In this document: in pieces, positions 16,495 through 23,598 of the stretch | How the letters are laid out: each line of letters starts with the position of its first letter | Position numbering within the stretch: the first letter of the stretch is position 1 | From: Lachnospiraceae bacterium | GTDB taxonomy: Bacteria; Bacillota_A; Clostridia; Lachnospirales; Lachnospiraceae | DNA: 32,922 nt | Assembly: GCA_009911175.1 (NCBI GenBank) | Contig: QXWX01000076.1 | Span: 1-32,922, forward strand | Direction: 5' to 3' | The notes under the pieces: generated by a model | What the model was told of the DNA's origin: nothing | Database searches by the model: none | Seen by the model: the letters and a program-made list of their open reading frames with translations, nothing else | Program-made: the position numbers and the translations under genes

Positions 16495-16523
16495 CTTTGC
16501 CGACCGAATGTCTTGCGGCAAAG
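16495..16523 (+). other. Hairpin at the end of the conjugation operon
   Basis: CTTTGCCG (16495-16502) pairs with CGGCAAAG (16516-16523) with a 13-nt loop. There is no T run after it, so it is not a classic terminator; it may protect the mRNA 3' end or act as a DNA site. Confidence 0.5.
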
Positions 16524-16558
16524 TACAGTACAGGGCATGGAAAAGTAATTGAAATGAT

Positions 16559-16627
16559 ATTACATCCAGATTGCGACGATATTGCAACGGCGGTGGAATT
16601 GACATCGGATACCGTCCGGTTTACAAT
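16559..16627 (+). promoter_or_regulatory. Second copy of the 11-bp-repeat promoter
   Basis: Three 11-bp units start at 16559 (ATTACATCCAG, diverged), 16570 (ATTGCGACGAT) and 16581 (ATTGCAACGGC). TTGACA follows at 16599-16604, then a 17-bp spacer and TACAAT at 16622-16627. Distances are identical to the copy at 1075-1143, while the spacer sequences differ, so the repeats and core elements are under selection. Both promoters are probably switched together. Confidence 0.85.
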
Positions 16628-16646
16628 GGTAATGTAAAATAGTGCG

Positions 16647-16689
16647 GGACACAAAAAAGCAGCCTGGGGATGGCTGTTTTTTTGTGTCC
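16647..16689 (+). terminator. Leader terminator (attenuator) before the S1-like gene
   Basis: GGACAC and A-rich sequence then CAGCC (16647-16664) pairs with GGCTG, a seven-T run and GTGTCC (16672-16689). The inner GC stem plus T run can terminate; the outer A-T and GGACAC pairs extend the stem. It lies about 12 nt after the predicted start site and ends 25 nt before the start codon. Confidence 0.8.
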
Positions 16690-16714
16690 TTTCAATATAA
16701 CGAGGAGGTTTGCA

Positions 16715-17683
16715 ATGGCAGAAACGAAAAGAACGGGAAAGGGAGAAAAAGAACAAAATATTCCCAGGGCAGCGCTGTCGGAAGGAATCCTGACCATCGA
16801 GGTGGATTCCCATGTGGAGACGCCGGAAGAACAGGAGGATGCACGGTGGCATCAGCTTTTGAACGCGCACCGTACTAGAAAGATCCTGACCGGGCAGCTT
16901 GGGGGGATTGAGAAACTGGAAAGCGGATGGGTGGTCGCGGTGACATATTATAATGGGTTCCGCATCATCATCCCCATGGATGAGATGATGATCAACCTTT
17001 CCGGGGACGGAAGGGAACGCGCGGATACCTTAAACCGCCAGACCCGGATTGCCAATAACATGCTGGGCAGTGATATTGACTTCATCATTCGGGATCTGGA
17101 TGAACAGAGCAGGAGCGTCGTCGCCTCCAGGAAGGACGCCATGCTGAAAAAGCGGCAGACATTTTATATGGCAGAAAACGAGGGGGAGAATCCTCTTTTG
17201 TATCCGGGGCGGATTGTGGAGGCGCGTGTGATCGCGGTGGCTCCAAAAGTCGTCCGGCTGGAGGTATTCGGCGTGGAGGTTTCCGTCCGCGCAAGGGACA
17301 TGGCATGGGAATGGATGGTGGATGCCAGCGAAAGGTTTCAGGTAGGGGAGCTGGCGCTTGTTACCGTCAATAAGATACAGATCAAGTCCGCAGAGGAACT
17401 GGAAATCTCGGTAGACGCAAAAAGCGCTACCGCCAATATCAATAAGGATAATTTAAAGCGGTGCGTCAGGCAGGGGAAATATGTGGGGACGGTCACGGAC
17501 GTATATAAGGGAACCTATTTCCTGCGGCTGAACATCGGCGTGAATGCGGTGGCCCATTCCTGCAATATGGCAAGCCTGCCGTCAAAACGGGATGAGGTGG
17601 GCTTTGTTGTTACCAGGATCAATGAAAAGTACGAGGTGGCGGAAGGGATCATCACCCGGCTGATCAAACGGGGCACCATATAA
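16715..17683 (+). CDS. S1-domain RNA-binding protein
   Basis: The start is ATG 16715 after GAGGAGG (322 aa); earlier in-frame codons fall inside the terminator. Three S1/OB-like regions are visible. One covers about residues 43-140 and ends with DIDFIIRDLDEQSRSVVASRKDAML, the typical S1 inter-domain text. A second covers about 165-240 (PGRIVEARVIAV to ELEISVDAKSA). A third covers about 257-320 (GKYVGTVTDVYKGTYFLRL to EGIITRLI). Proteins of this kind bind single-stranded RNA; true ribosomal S1 aids translation initiation on structured mRNAs. This one is element-encoded and leads a regulated operon, so a role in expressing the ICE transcripts is plausible but unproven. Confidence 0.85.
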   Translation: MAETKRTGKGEKEQNIPRAALSEGILTIEVDSHVETPEEQEDARWHQLLNAHRTRKILTGQLGGIEKLESGWVVAVTYYNGFRIIIPMDEMMINLSGDGRERADTLNRQTRIANNMLGSDIDFIIRDLDEQSRSVVASRKDAMLKKRQTFYMAENEGENPLLYPGRIVEARVIAVAPKVVRLEVFGVEVSVRARDMAWEWMVDASERFQVGELALVTVNKIQIKSAEELEISVDAKSATANINKDNLKRCVRQGKYVGTVTDVYKGTYFLRLNIGVNAVAHSCNMASLPSKRDEVGFVVTRINEKYEVAEGIITRLIKRGTI

Positions 17684-17794
17684 AATTTCCGCCTATATTT
17701 CAGATTGCAACCGTCAGGAGGAAAAATTTCAGACACATGGATTCTGTTGATACAGAACATCCGGATTGTTTGGCAGGAAAGGAGGAACATGTAC

Positions 17795-17869
17795 ATGAAG
17801 GAAATGAAAGAATCTATCAGAAAGGACATAAGGTATGCGGTTGATGGCAAGGGAAGAGGATATTTATAG
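17795..17869 (+). CDS. 24-aa basic peptide with strong ribosome binding site
   Basis: ATG 17795 lies 9 nt after AAAGGAGG (17778-17785); ATG 17789 is in the same frame but too close. The product is MKEMKESIRKDIRYAVDGKG and four more residues, and its end overlaps the start of the next gene. It may be a translated leader that couples ribosomes onto the membrane-protein gene. No family recognised. Confidence 0.4.
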   Translation: MKEMKESIRKDIRYAVDGKGRGYL

Positions 17870-18485
17870 GCTGATGGATCAGAGGGATCAGTCCCTGTGC
17901 TGTACAGGGTTCTGCCTTGCGGCAGTGGTGGTTTCCATCTATTTCCTGATGCAGGGGCTGTCCTGGGAGTGCATTTACTTCCTGGCAGTGTCCGGGATTG
18001 GGAGCATCCTGCTTTCCTGGCATACATGGAAGGAAAACAGGCGGATCATGGAGGCAGGGTGCTGCTATATGGAGCTGGATGGGGAATCACTGGCCGTATG
18101 CCAGCCGGAGCAGGACGGGAGGTATGAGTCCTGCAGGCTTTTTTACACTGAGGTGGAGAAGATCGTGGAGGGAAGCAGGAAGGGAATCCCGGAATTTTAT
18201 GTCGTGGTCTGCCCGGATCAGGACAGGGAGAGCTTCATCCTTTTGGATGACGAGGAACAGGCGCGTCAAATCTTCTGCGTCCGCTCGCTCGGCTATGGAG
18301 ACCGGGAGTTCAAAGAGTTCTATCGGAGGCTGCGCTGGGAGGTTCCGGGAAGGGTGAGGATCATCGGTACGAAAAACCAGAGTGCATGGGACAAAAAGAA
18401 ATCTCATGCTGGGGTGTATCTTTTCGTGGGGGGTATCCTGGGTTACCTTATACCAAAAATCTTTTTATTATGGCTTGGGAGTTGA
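17835..18485 (+). CDS. Membrane protein with PH-like cytoplasmic domain, unknown
   Basis: This 216-aa protein starts at ATG 17835, 8 nt after AGAAAGGA; ATG 17844 is an alternative. Two close membrane helices (about 22-40 and 46-62) are followed by a soluble beta-rich domain (70-185) in the style of bacterial PH/YcxB-like proteins, then a C-terminal membrane helix (about 196-214). It is followed 4 bp later by a second membrane protein of similar build, so the two probably form a pair. Location downstream of the S1-like gene gives no clear role; entry exclusion or envelope sensing are possibilities only. Confidence 0.65.
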   Translation: MRLMAREEDIYRLMDQRDQSLCCTGFCLAAVVVSIYFLMQGLSWECIYFLAVSGIGSILLSWHTWKENRRIMEAGCCYMELDGESLAVCQPEQDGRYESCRLFYTEVEKIVEGSRKGIPEFYVVVCPDQDRESFILLDDEEQARQIFCVRSLGYGDREFKEFYRRLRWEVPGRVRIIGTKNQSAWDKKKSHAGVYLFVGGILGYLIPKIFLLWLGS

Positions 18486-18489
18486 ATCT

Positions 18490-19014
18490 ATGAAGCGGCA
18501 TACAAAAACGGGAATCCATACAGAAAAACGGAGACACCTGGTATCCTATATGAACCAGCGGATCGAAGGCTTCCAGAAGATACCGGCCGTATTGACAGAC
18601 AGGGCATGCAAAATAAGCGCGCTGTCTTTTTTGGCGCTCCTTTTGGGAGTCCATACAGGACGGCAGGTCGGATCTCCAAGCCTGATTCTGTGGTCCGCCT
18701 TAATCTGCCTGTTTGGAATGCTGCACGCCTATCATCTGCTGCGCTGTGGTGAAAGGCAGGAGTATGAGATTGTGGAGGGCGTGGTCTATGAACTGAAAGG
18801 CAGGCATTCCCTCGGTCGGGTATATCTGGTGGGGATTTGCCTGGGGGACGGACGTGCGGTACAGCTTCTGATGGATAAACAGTACCGGTTCCGGATGGGC
18901 GGAAGATATCGGTTCTATTTTAACCCGAAAGGGCAGAGCGTCTTCTTCGGGATCAAGGGGCTGGATGCAACGCTTAATACAGGCTCCTTTTATGGAGCGG
19001 AAGAGCTGGAATAG
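18490..19014 (+). CDS. Second small membrane protein of the pair, unknown
   Basis: ATG 18490 is used, with GGGAG 9 nt upstream; the longer frame from 18382 would overlap the previous gene. The 174-aa product has a basic N-terminus (about 1-40), two membrane helices (about 42-56 and 62-80), then a beta-rich soluble domain (85-165: YEIVEGVVYELKGRHSLGRV, YRFRMGGRYRFYF). The build parallels its upstream neighbour. No motif points to a function. Confidence 0.65.
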   Translation: MKRHTKTGIHTEKRRHLVSYMNQRIEGFQKIPAVLTDRACKISALSFLALLLGVHTGRQVGSPSLILWSALICLFGMLHAYHLLRCGERQEYEIVEGVVYELKGRHSLGRVYLVGICLGDGRAVQLLMDKQYRFRMGGRYRFYFNPKGQSVFFGIKGLDATLNTGSFYGAEELE

Positions 19015-19088
19015 ACTGCGGCTGGTGCGTTACTTGCGGCAGATTTCATCGACCGCGAGTTTAAGCAGGAAAGGCCGCGAAGGCATCC

Positions 19089-19133
19089 GGGGGCAAGGAG
19101 AACTACGGCATGGTTCGAATCCATGCCGCCCCC
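19089..19133 (+). other. tRNA T-arm-like hairpin carrying a ribosome binding site in its bulge
   Basis: GGGGG (19089-19093) pairs with CCCCC (19129-19133) and CGGCATGG (19106-19113) with CCATGCCG (19121-19128). The closing 7-nt loop TTCGAAT gives the tRNA T-loop consensus GGTTCGAATCC. The 12-nt bulge holds AAGGAG. No D-arm or anticodon arm is present, so it is not a tRNA gene. It may be a relic attachment site or a translation-control hairpin. Confidence 0.55.
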
Positions 19134-19322
19134 TTTCGTGTAAGGAACTATGGATCAATCATTTGTACAGATGACGCAGGATCCATGTTCATCTGCAAAG
19201 AAGAAAATCACAGGCGCAGTGGGCTGTGTCAAGATTTTCTGATACGGCAGATGGCATGGAGAAAAGTCAGATGTATAAATTGTTTTTTCGCGGTTCCGAA
19301 TGCCAGCACGAAAATAAAATAG
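19110..19322 (+). CDS. Possible 70-aa Cys-containing small protein
   Basis: An ATG at 19110 lies 10 nt after AAGGAG and opens a 70-codon frame with five Cys residues (including CTDD, CKEEN and the pair in CINC). The start codon sits within the stem of the tRNA-like hairpin, so it would be poorly accessible. No family similarity seen; the frame may be chance. Nothing else is visible in 19015-19341. Confidence 0.25.
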   Translation: MVRIHAAPFRVRNYGSIICTDDAGSMFICKEENHRRSGLCQDFLIRQMAWRKVRCINCFFAVPNASTKIK

Positions 19323-19341
19323 AAAAAGGAGAGATCAGATT

Positions 19342-19578
19342 ATGGCAAGAAAAACAGGAACAGTCAAATGGTTCAGTGCAAGGAGAGGCTATGGGTTTAT
19401 CAGCGATGAGACGGAAAAGGATTATTTTGTCCACTTTTCAGAGATCCAGGCGGAAGGGTTTAGAAAGCTCAGCAGCGGGCAGCAGGTGACATTTGAAACT
19501 GCAGTGGACGGCCAGGGCAGGGAACTCGCAAAAAATGTGATTCCAGAAGCCGGGGAAGCAGAAGAGGAGACAGAGTAG
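19342..19578 (+). CDS. csp: Cold-shock domain protein
   Basis: This 78-aa protein has AAAGGAGAGATCAGATT before ATG 19342. It is a complete cold-shock domain: GTVKWFSARRGYGFI (RNP1 region), then KDYFVHFSEIQ (RNP2 region), then GQQVTFET and AKNV, with an acidic C-terminal tail (EAGEAEEETE). The family binds single-stranded nucleic acid and melts RNA hairpins; CspC/CspE of E. coli are known transcription antiterminators. Being encoded by an element whose operons have leader terminators, it is a candidate for controlling them. RYGF replaces the usual KGFGFI at one position but the aromatic residues remain. Confidence 0.93.
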   Translation: MARKTGTVKWFSARRGYGFISDETEKDYFVHFSEIQAEGFRKLSSGQQVTFETAVDGQGRELAKNVIPEAGEAEEETE

Positions 19579-19612
19579 CAGAAAAATCCAAAGATATCAA
19601 GATATAGCTTTT

Positions 19613-19902
19613 AAATCACAGAGAAAGGTGAAGTGTAATTTTTATTTCCACTTTAAAAATGCTGGATTCCCGGTGGAATCTAGTCATTACTAAGTAAAAA
19701 GCACGAACAAGGAGAATAGGTAAATTCAACTTATATGTTTTCGACTTAATAAAAACGGTCGATTCGGTAGGGAAATACTAATTTCCACTTTGATTTTTCT
19801 ATAAATGCTTTGATAGCAAGTGGAAATGGGGAGAAAGACTAAAATCTACTTGTACCCCCGGGTAATGGAATTTAACTTTTCACTTCACAAATCACAGAGA
19901 AA
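19613..19902. repeat. AT-rich intergenic region bounded by a 14-bp direct repeat
   Basis: AAATCACAGAGAAA occurs at 19613-19626 and 19889-19902. Between them the DNA is conspicuously AT-rich, with TTTCCACTTT at about 19650 and 19785 and an inverted AAGTGGAAAT at about 19820; GTGAAGTG near 19628 is mirrored by CACTTCAC near 19881. No coding frame is convincing. The stretch 19579-19925 is a candidate cis-acting site (transfer or replication origin) or a past insertion with target duplication. Confidence 0.6.
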
Positions 19903-19925
19903 TACAATATATAGCATAAAATTGA

Positions 19926-19954
19926 TTGACAAGAACCATATCTTGTGCTATCCT
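19926..19954 (+). promoter_or_regulatory. Promoter of the recombination operon with an internal operator
   Basis: TTGACA (19926-19931), a 17-bp spacer and TATCCT (19949-19954). The spacer carries the inverted repeat CAAGA-ACCATA-TCTTG (19930-19945), which overlaps the -35, the kind of place where a repressor dimer binds. It lacks the 11-bp ATTGC repeats of the other two promoters. Confidence 0.7.
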
Positions 19955-20045
19955 TATGGTGAATTAAATTTATGCTGATCCCAGAGGCGGGAAAAGCAGG
20001 GTTTTAATTTTTGTTCCGGCAGTTCTTACCGGAAGCTTACTTTTA

Positions 20046-20062
20046 AGCGCAGGGGCGCTTTT
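20046..20062 (+). other. Upper leader hairpin
   Basis: AAGCGC and GCGCTT form a short stem followed by TTGG in the leader, preceded near 20014-20032 by a TTCCGG/CCGGAA hairpin. These make the 20 kb leader multi-hairpin before its terminator. Confidence 0.4.
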
Positions 20063-20089
20063 GGAAAATGGGCATAGATCGATCAGAAA

Positions 20090-20127
20090 GACGCAAAAAG
20101 CAGAAGATTCTTTTTGTGTCTTTTTTT
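20090..20127 (+). terminator. Leader terminator (attenuator) before the recombination operon
   Basis: GACGCAAAAAG (20090-20100) pairs with CTTTTTGTGTC (20110-20120; one G-U) and is followed by seven T (20121-20127). It ends 28 nt before the first possible start codon. The downstream GTGCCCTGACAGGAAAGGAGG parallels the TGTCC-then-RBS layout of the other two leaders. Confidence 0.8.
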
Positions 20128-20155
20128 GTGCCCTGACAGGAAAGGAGGATCATAA

Positions 20156-20215
20156 GTGAAGAAAATGGAAAAGAAGGAGGAAAACGATGCAGACAGTGGA
20201 AGTAAGGTGGGATGA
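20156..20215 (+). CDS. Possible 19-aa leader peptide
   Basis: GTG 20156 follows AAAGGAGG (20141-20148) by 7 nt and encodes MKKMEKKEENDADSGSKVG. It overlaps the next small gene in another frame. It may be a translated leader that feeds ribosomes to the following start, or the GTG may be unused. Confidence 0.3.
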   Translation: MKKMEKKEENDADSGSKVG

Positions 20216-20330
20216 TATCAACAGGCTGGATCTCTGGGCTATCCTGAGCATGGGAGAGGACGGCTACCTTTTCGAGATCAGCGATGGGAGAATCCGCAAT
20301 ATCGTGGTGTCCAGCGGATGTCCGGTTTAG
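20187..20330 (+). CDS. 47-aa small protein
   Basis: ATG 20187 lies 6 nt after AAGGAGG. The product (MQTVEVRWDDINRLDLWAIL and onward, ending SSGCPV) is a neat alternating hydrophobic sequence with a GEDGYLFEISDGRIRNIVV beta-hairpin look. It is the first well-formed gene of the third operon. No family recognised, but position and ribosome binding site support it as real. Confidence 0.6.
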   Translation: MQTVEVRWDDINRLDLWAILSMGEDGYLFEISDGRIRNIVVSSGCPV

Positions 20331-20353
20331 GATCTGTCCCGGAAAGGAGTGCC

Positions 20354-21463
20354 ATGTATTATCAGGATGATTTTAGTAAGGCGTTTCAAAATGAAATGAG
20401 CTTCCATGAATACCTTGCCGAGACAGACGGGCGCGCCCAGTGGATACGGGTACCGGCAAAGAGCCTGTATGTTCTGCCCATGGCAGAGGCAGCAGGATTC
20501 CTGGAAACGGAGGAAGAGAAGCGGCAGATCCTTGCGGATACCAGGAAGCACACCGGGCTGCTGCTCCAGACAAAGAAAGGGGTCTATCCCCTTGGGACAA
20601 CCGCCATCGGTACATTAAAAGACCGGGCGCGGATCAAAGGTACTGCGCTGTTGGAGGTAAAGACTCCTGTGCTTGCCGGTATCTTAAATGAATGCCTGAA
20701 GGTGGCGAAGGGAAATGCGCTCCTTCGGTTTTCCGAAGGCAAGGTCAGGGGGACGCTCTCAGGGGATGAAGCAGACTATGCGATCATCTCCATGCCGGAA
20801 TTGTTTATGATCGCATCGGCTTACATCCATGCCGGCCAGAATGCCAGGTTCGTTTCTGGATATGCCGACCATTCTATGGCCCAGGTCACATGGCAGCTTT
20901 GCAGCAGGGAGCTGGCAGAAGCCTATGAGGAACTGATGGAGGAACACGGGAAAAAGCCCTTTGGAGAGGTTCAGATCTTCGTCCGTGTCACCAGCTCGGA
21001 CGTGGGGGCATCCGGGGCAAATATTTTCATCTCCATGCTGGACGGTGGCTGCAGGATCATATTAGGCGAGGCACTTCGGATCAAGCACCAGTACAGGCGT
21101 GGGCTTGAAGAGTTTGCAGGCAACATGGAATCCCTGTTCCAGTATTACAGGCAGAAGCTGAAAAATGTCGGGCGGCTCTGTGACATTCCGGTCAGCTATC
21201 CCGTGAACACCCTGGCGGAACTCATGAAGAGCCAGGGCTTTGGGAAAAAGCTGGCGGCTGAGACCGTAGAGCGCTTTAAGACGGTTTTCGGGGAAGGCCC
21301 ATGCAGCGCGTATGAGGTGTACTGCGGGCTGTGCGAATCCGTCTTTTTTGCAAAGAAGAATGGGAGCGGCACGGCAAGCCTTGTGAAGCTGGAAGAGAAG
21401 ATCGCAAGATGCCTGTCTGCCCGGTGGCATGATTATGACATTCCGGGAGGAAATGCAGGATGA
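20354..21463 (+). CDS. Conserved ICE protein, possibly DUF932-like
   Basis: ATG 20354 is chosen because GGAAAGGAG stands 4-5 nt before it; the longer frame from 20318 lacks one. The 369-aa protein starts MYYQDDFSKAFQNEMSFHEY and includes AKSLYVLPMAEAAGFLE, GVYPLGTTAIGTLKDRARIKG, SSDVGASGANIFISML and a long helical C-terminus. The SDVG-x-S block followed by a C-rich (DGGC) segment recalls phage/plasmid DUF932 proteins, but this is a weak match from memory. Being in an operon with an annealing protein, it may act in DNA processing. The stop overlaps the next start by ATGA. Confidence 0.6.
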   Translation: MYYQDDFSKAFQNEMSFHEYLAETDGRAQWIRVPAKSLYVLPMAEAAGFLETEEEKRQILADTRKHTGLLLQTKKGVYPLGTTAIGTLKDRARIKGTALLEVKTPVLAGILNECLKVAKGNALLRFSEGKVRGTLSGDEADYAIISMPELFMIASAYIHAGQNARFVSGYADHSMAQVTWQLCSRELAEAYEELMEEHGKKPFGEVQIFVRVTSSDVGASGANIFISMLDGGCRIILGEALRIKHQYRRGLEEFAGNMESLFQYYRQKLKNVGRLCDIPVSYPVNTLAELMKSQGFGKKLAAETVERFKTVFGEGPCSAYEVYCGLCESVFFAKKNGSGTASLVKLEEKIARCLSARWHDYDIPGGNAG

Positions 21464-22182
21464 AGCTGACAAAAGAAGCATTGGAGATGCTGCCGGCCTG
21501 GATAGGCATAAACGGCCGTACAGCCTCTTTTTTTGGGTGGCTCATGGAAGAAGGTGCAGCCCCCTGGGAGTATGGAGATGCTTCCATCGTAAAGGTAGCC
21601 CAGGGAAACTGCTTTTATTTGTACAGCGGCCAACGAAACGGCAGCGTATTGGAGATCGGGAAAGGCCTGGAGTTTGCGGGGATTTTCCACAGGCTCCACT
21701 GCGGGCTCTATGACGTAAAGGAACCGATCCGGAAACTCTTAGGAATCGGGGAAGAACTGTATTTCCCGGAAAAAGCGGATGCAATGAAAGAAGCCGCGCG
21801 CATGGCGAGCCGGAAAGCTGTCTCTCTCATCCACAGGGAATGGGACGACATCCTTCTGGAATCCGGCTGTGAAAAAAGCCATCTGATCCCACAGATATTC
21901 AGAAGCGAGATCCGCAGATGCGCTGAGGATTATTTCCACGCAGGGAAGACGGAAAAAGAGATCTGCTTCCAGCCGAAGATCCCGGCTGAAAACTATTTTT
22001 CAGACCGCTACTATCTGTTGTTCCTGACGAAAAAGGAATGGGTAGCCGAACGGATCGCAAGGCAGTGGCTTTTGGAAAATACGGCAGTGGTTTCGCGGCA
22101 GTGTATCCGCTGCGGCTGTATCAGAAATGAGTACAGGGAGATCAAAAAGGCAGAGGAAAAGAAACACAAGATGGGAAGATAG
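21460..22182 (+). CDS. Unknown 240-aa protein with C-terminal Cys pair
   Basis: The start overlaps the previous stop (ATGA at 21460), indicating translational coupling. The protein has a mixed N-terminal domain (ASFFGWLMEEGAAPWEYG, NGSVLEIGKGLEFAGIFHRL), a helical middle rich in Arg/Lys, and a C-terminal CIRCGCI that could hold a metal with other residues. A basic tail (KKAEEKKHKMGR) follows. No family recognised; with its partner it sits between small leader genes and the ERF protein. Confidence 0.6.
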   Translation: MKLTKEALEMLPAWIGINGRTASFFGWLMEEGAAPWEYGDASIVKVAQGNCFYLYSGQRNGSVLEIGKGLEFAGIFHRLHCGLYDVKEPIRKLLGIGEELYFPEKADAMKEAARMASRKAVSLIHREWDDILLESGCEKSHLIPQIFRSEIRRCAEDYFHAGKTEKEICFQPKIPAENYFSDRYYLLFLTKKEWVAERIARQWLLENTAVVSRQCIRCGCIRNEYREIKKAEEKKHKMGR

Positions 22183-22202
22183 GATGAGGAGGAAATAAAT
22201 CC

Positions 22203-23558
22203 ATGAAAAATTATCAGTATATGAACCTGGAACAGAAAATGGCAAAGATCCGGAAAAGGATGCCGTCATTGTTAAAGAAATTCCATAACGATGAGGCGGA
22301 CTATGATTTCGCGACGCTGGATGACATCTATGAATCCATGACCCCGGCACTCAACAAATATGGGGTAAACTTCGATATCACCGGGGAGAAGCCGACGCAG
22401 TATGACGCTCAGGGAAGGCCCGTATATCTGACACAGGATCCGGATAGCTTCTGGAGGTATGAGTCAGATCTGGAGATTTGCTGGACGAATATCGACAGGC
22501 CGAAGGAAAAACTGCGGGTGGTGATCCATGCCATCGGAACTCATGAAATCCCGGATAAGGCGCATGGCACGGCCATGACCTACAGCTTGAAATATTATTT
22601 CCGGAATAAATTCTGCATGCGCCAGATCGACAGCGCAGCGGATGACCCGGACAGCATGGAACATCCTGAAAAAGACGGCGGCAATAAACGGAAGGAAAGT
22701 TCTGCTTCCAATACAGGGAAGGAAAGTTCTTCTTTCAATGCAGAGAAGGACAGCCGGAAGAAATCAGAAAGCGCAGCCTGCAATCAGCAGGACGAAAAAG
22801 CCGTGGGGCAGGCCGCAGGCACCAAAGAAAACCGGATAGACGGCAATCTCTGTAGGAATCCGGAACGGCTTGGAGAAAGCTTGCAGGCAGAGGAAAAGGC
22901 TGCGGAGGAAAAATCCCCGGAAGAGAAAAAGACAGGGAAACCGACAGCCGGAAATTCGAAAAACGGCAAAGGGACAAAATCGCCTGAAAGCCCCAATCCC
23001 CGCCTGGATACAGAAAGCCGTGGAGAAACAGGCCAGAAGAAAATGGCAGGTGCTCCCGATGGGTCTGTATCGGAAAAAAAGCAGGAGAGTTCCGGACAGA
23101 TGGAATCGGAAGGGCCGAAGCTGGTAAAAATGCTGGCAGATAAACCAGAGGATACCCAGAAGCAGCAGGTAGAAGAGAAACAGACAGAAGTGCGGCAGGC
23201 AGAAGAGAAGCAGACAGAAGATACCAGTGGGGCCGGAGATACAAAAGACGGTTTCCAGACGGTAAAGGAAGAGGACGTCCCCTTTCAAGATGCAGATTTT
23301 TTAGATGAACTGGAACAGGAGATGGAGGAAGAATCTAAAAAGACGGAGCCCGGCCTGGAGGAGGCAAAGAACTATATCTGCCCGTTTGGCGTTTATGCCG
23401 GACGGACATTGGGAGATATGATGAATTCCGGGCTCAAGGAACGTGAGGTGGTGAAATGGATCGCCAACCACTTCCACGGGCCAGATACCGCGATGGTCAA
23501 TGCGGCAAAGCTCCTTGTAGAGAATGCGGATGCAGTGGCAGAGCCGCAGGCAGCATGA
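22203..23558 (+). CDS. erf: ERF-family single-strand annealing protein with extra C-terminal domain
   Basis: This 451-aa protein starts at ATG 22203 after GATGAGGAGG. Residues 1-150 are ERF-like: LEQKMAKIRKRMPSL, TLDDIYESMTPALNKYGVNF, AHGTAMTYSLKYYFRNKFC, then DDPD. ERF proteins anneal complementary single strands in phage and element recombination. Residues about 155-385 are a charged, repetitive linker (KESS/NTGK-type and VEEKQTE/AEEKQTE repeats). The C-terminal domain (about 388-445: ICPFGVYAGRTLGDM, then WIANHF) resembles the small fold seen at the end of exonuclease X-type proteins. The linker is unusually long for the family. Confidence 0.85.
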   Translation: MKNYQYMNLEQKMAKIRKRMPSLLKKFHNDEADYDFATLDDIYESMTPALNKYGVNFDITGEKPTQYDAQGRPVYLTQDPDSFWRYESDLEICWTNIDRPKEKLRVVIHAIGTHEIPDKAHGTAMTYSLKYYFRNKFCMRQIDSAADDPDSMEHPEKDGGNKRKESSASNTGKESSSFNAEKDSRKKSESAACNQQDEKAVGQAAGTKENRIDGNLCRNPERLGESLQAEEKAAEEKSPEEKKTGKPTAGNSKNGKGTKSPESPNPRLDTESRGETGQKKMAGAPDGSVSEKKQESSGQMESEGPKLVKMLADKPEDTQKQQVEEKQTEVRQAEEKQTEDTSGAGDTKDGFQTVKEEDVPFQDADFLDELEQEMEEESKKTEPGLEEAKNYICPFGVYAGRTLGDMMNSGLKEREVVKWIANHFHGPDTAMVNAAKLLVENADAVAEPQAA

Positions 23559-23567
23559 TGAGATTGG

Positions 23568-23597
23568 ACATGGCCCTTACGATGGGCCATGTTTTTT
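23568..23597 (+). terminator. Terminator after the ERF gene
   Basis: ACATGGCCC (23568-23576) and GGGCCATGT (23584-23592) form a 9-bp stem with a 7-nt loop, followed by a six-T run. It closes the recombination operon. Confidence 0.9.
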
Positions 23598-23598
23598 A

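Noticed and set aside
16670..16714. Upstream start for the S1-like gene
   Set aside because: The added 15 residues lie within the leader terminator and lack a ribosome binding site, while ATG 16715 follows GAGGAGG.
17737..17844. 35-codon frame starting MDSVDTEHPD
   Set aside because: The AGGAGG is 15 nt away, too far, and the 24-aa frame at 17795 has better spacing; neither is well supported.
19089..19133. Complete tRNA gene
   Set aside because: Only the T-arm-like hairpin and a short outer stem are present; no D-arm, anticodon arm or acceptor end can be drawn.
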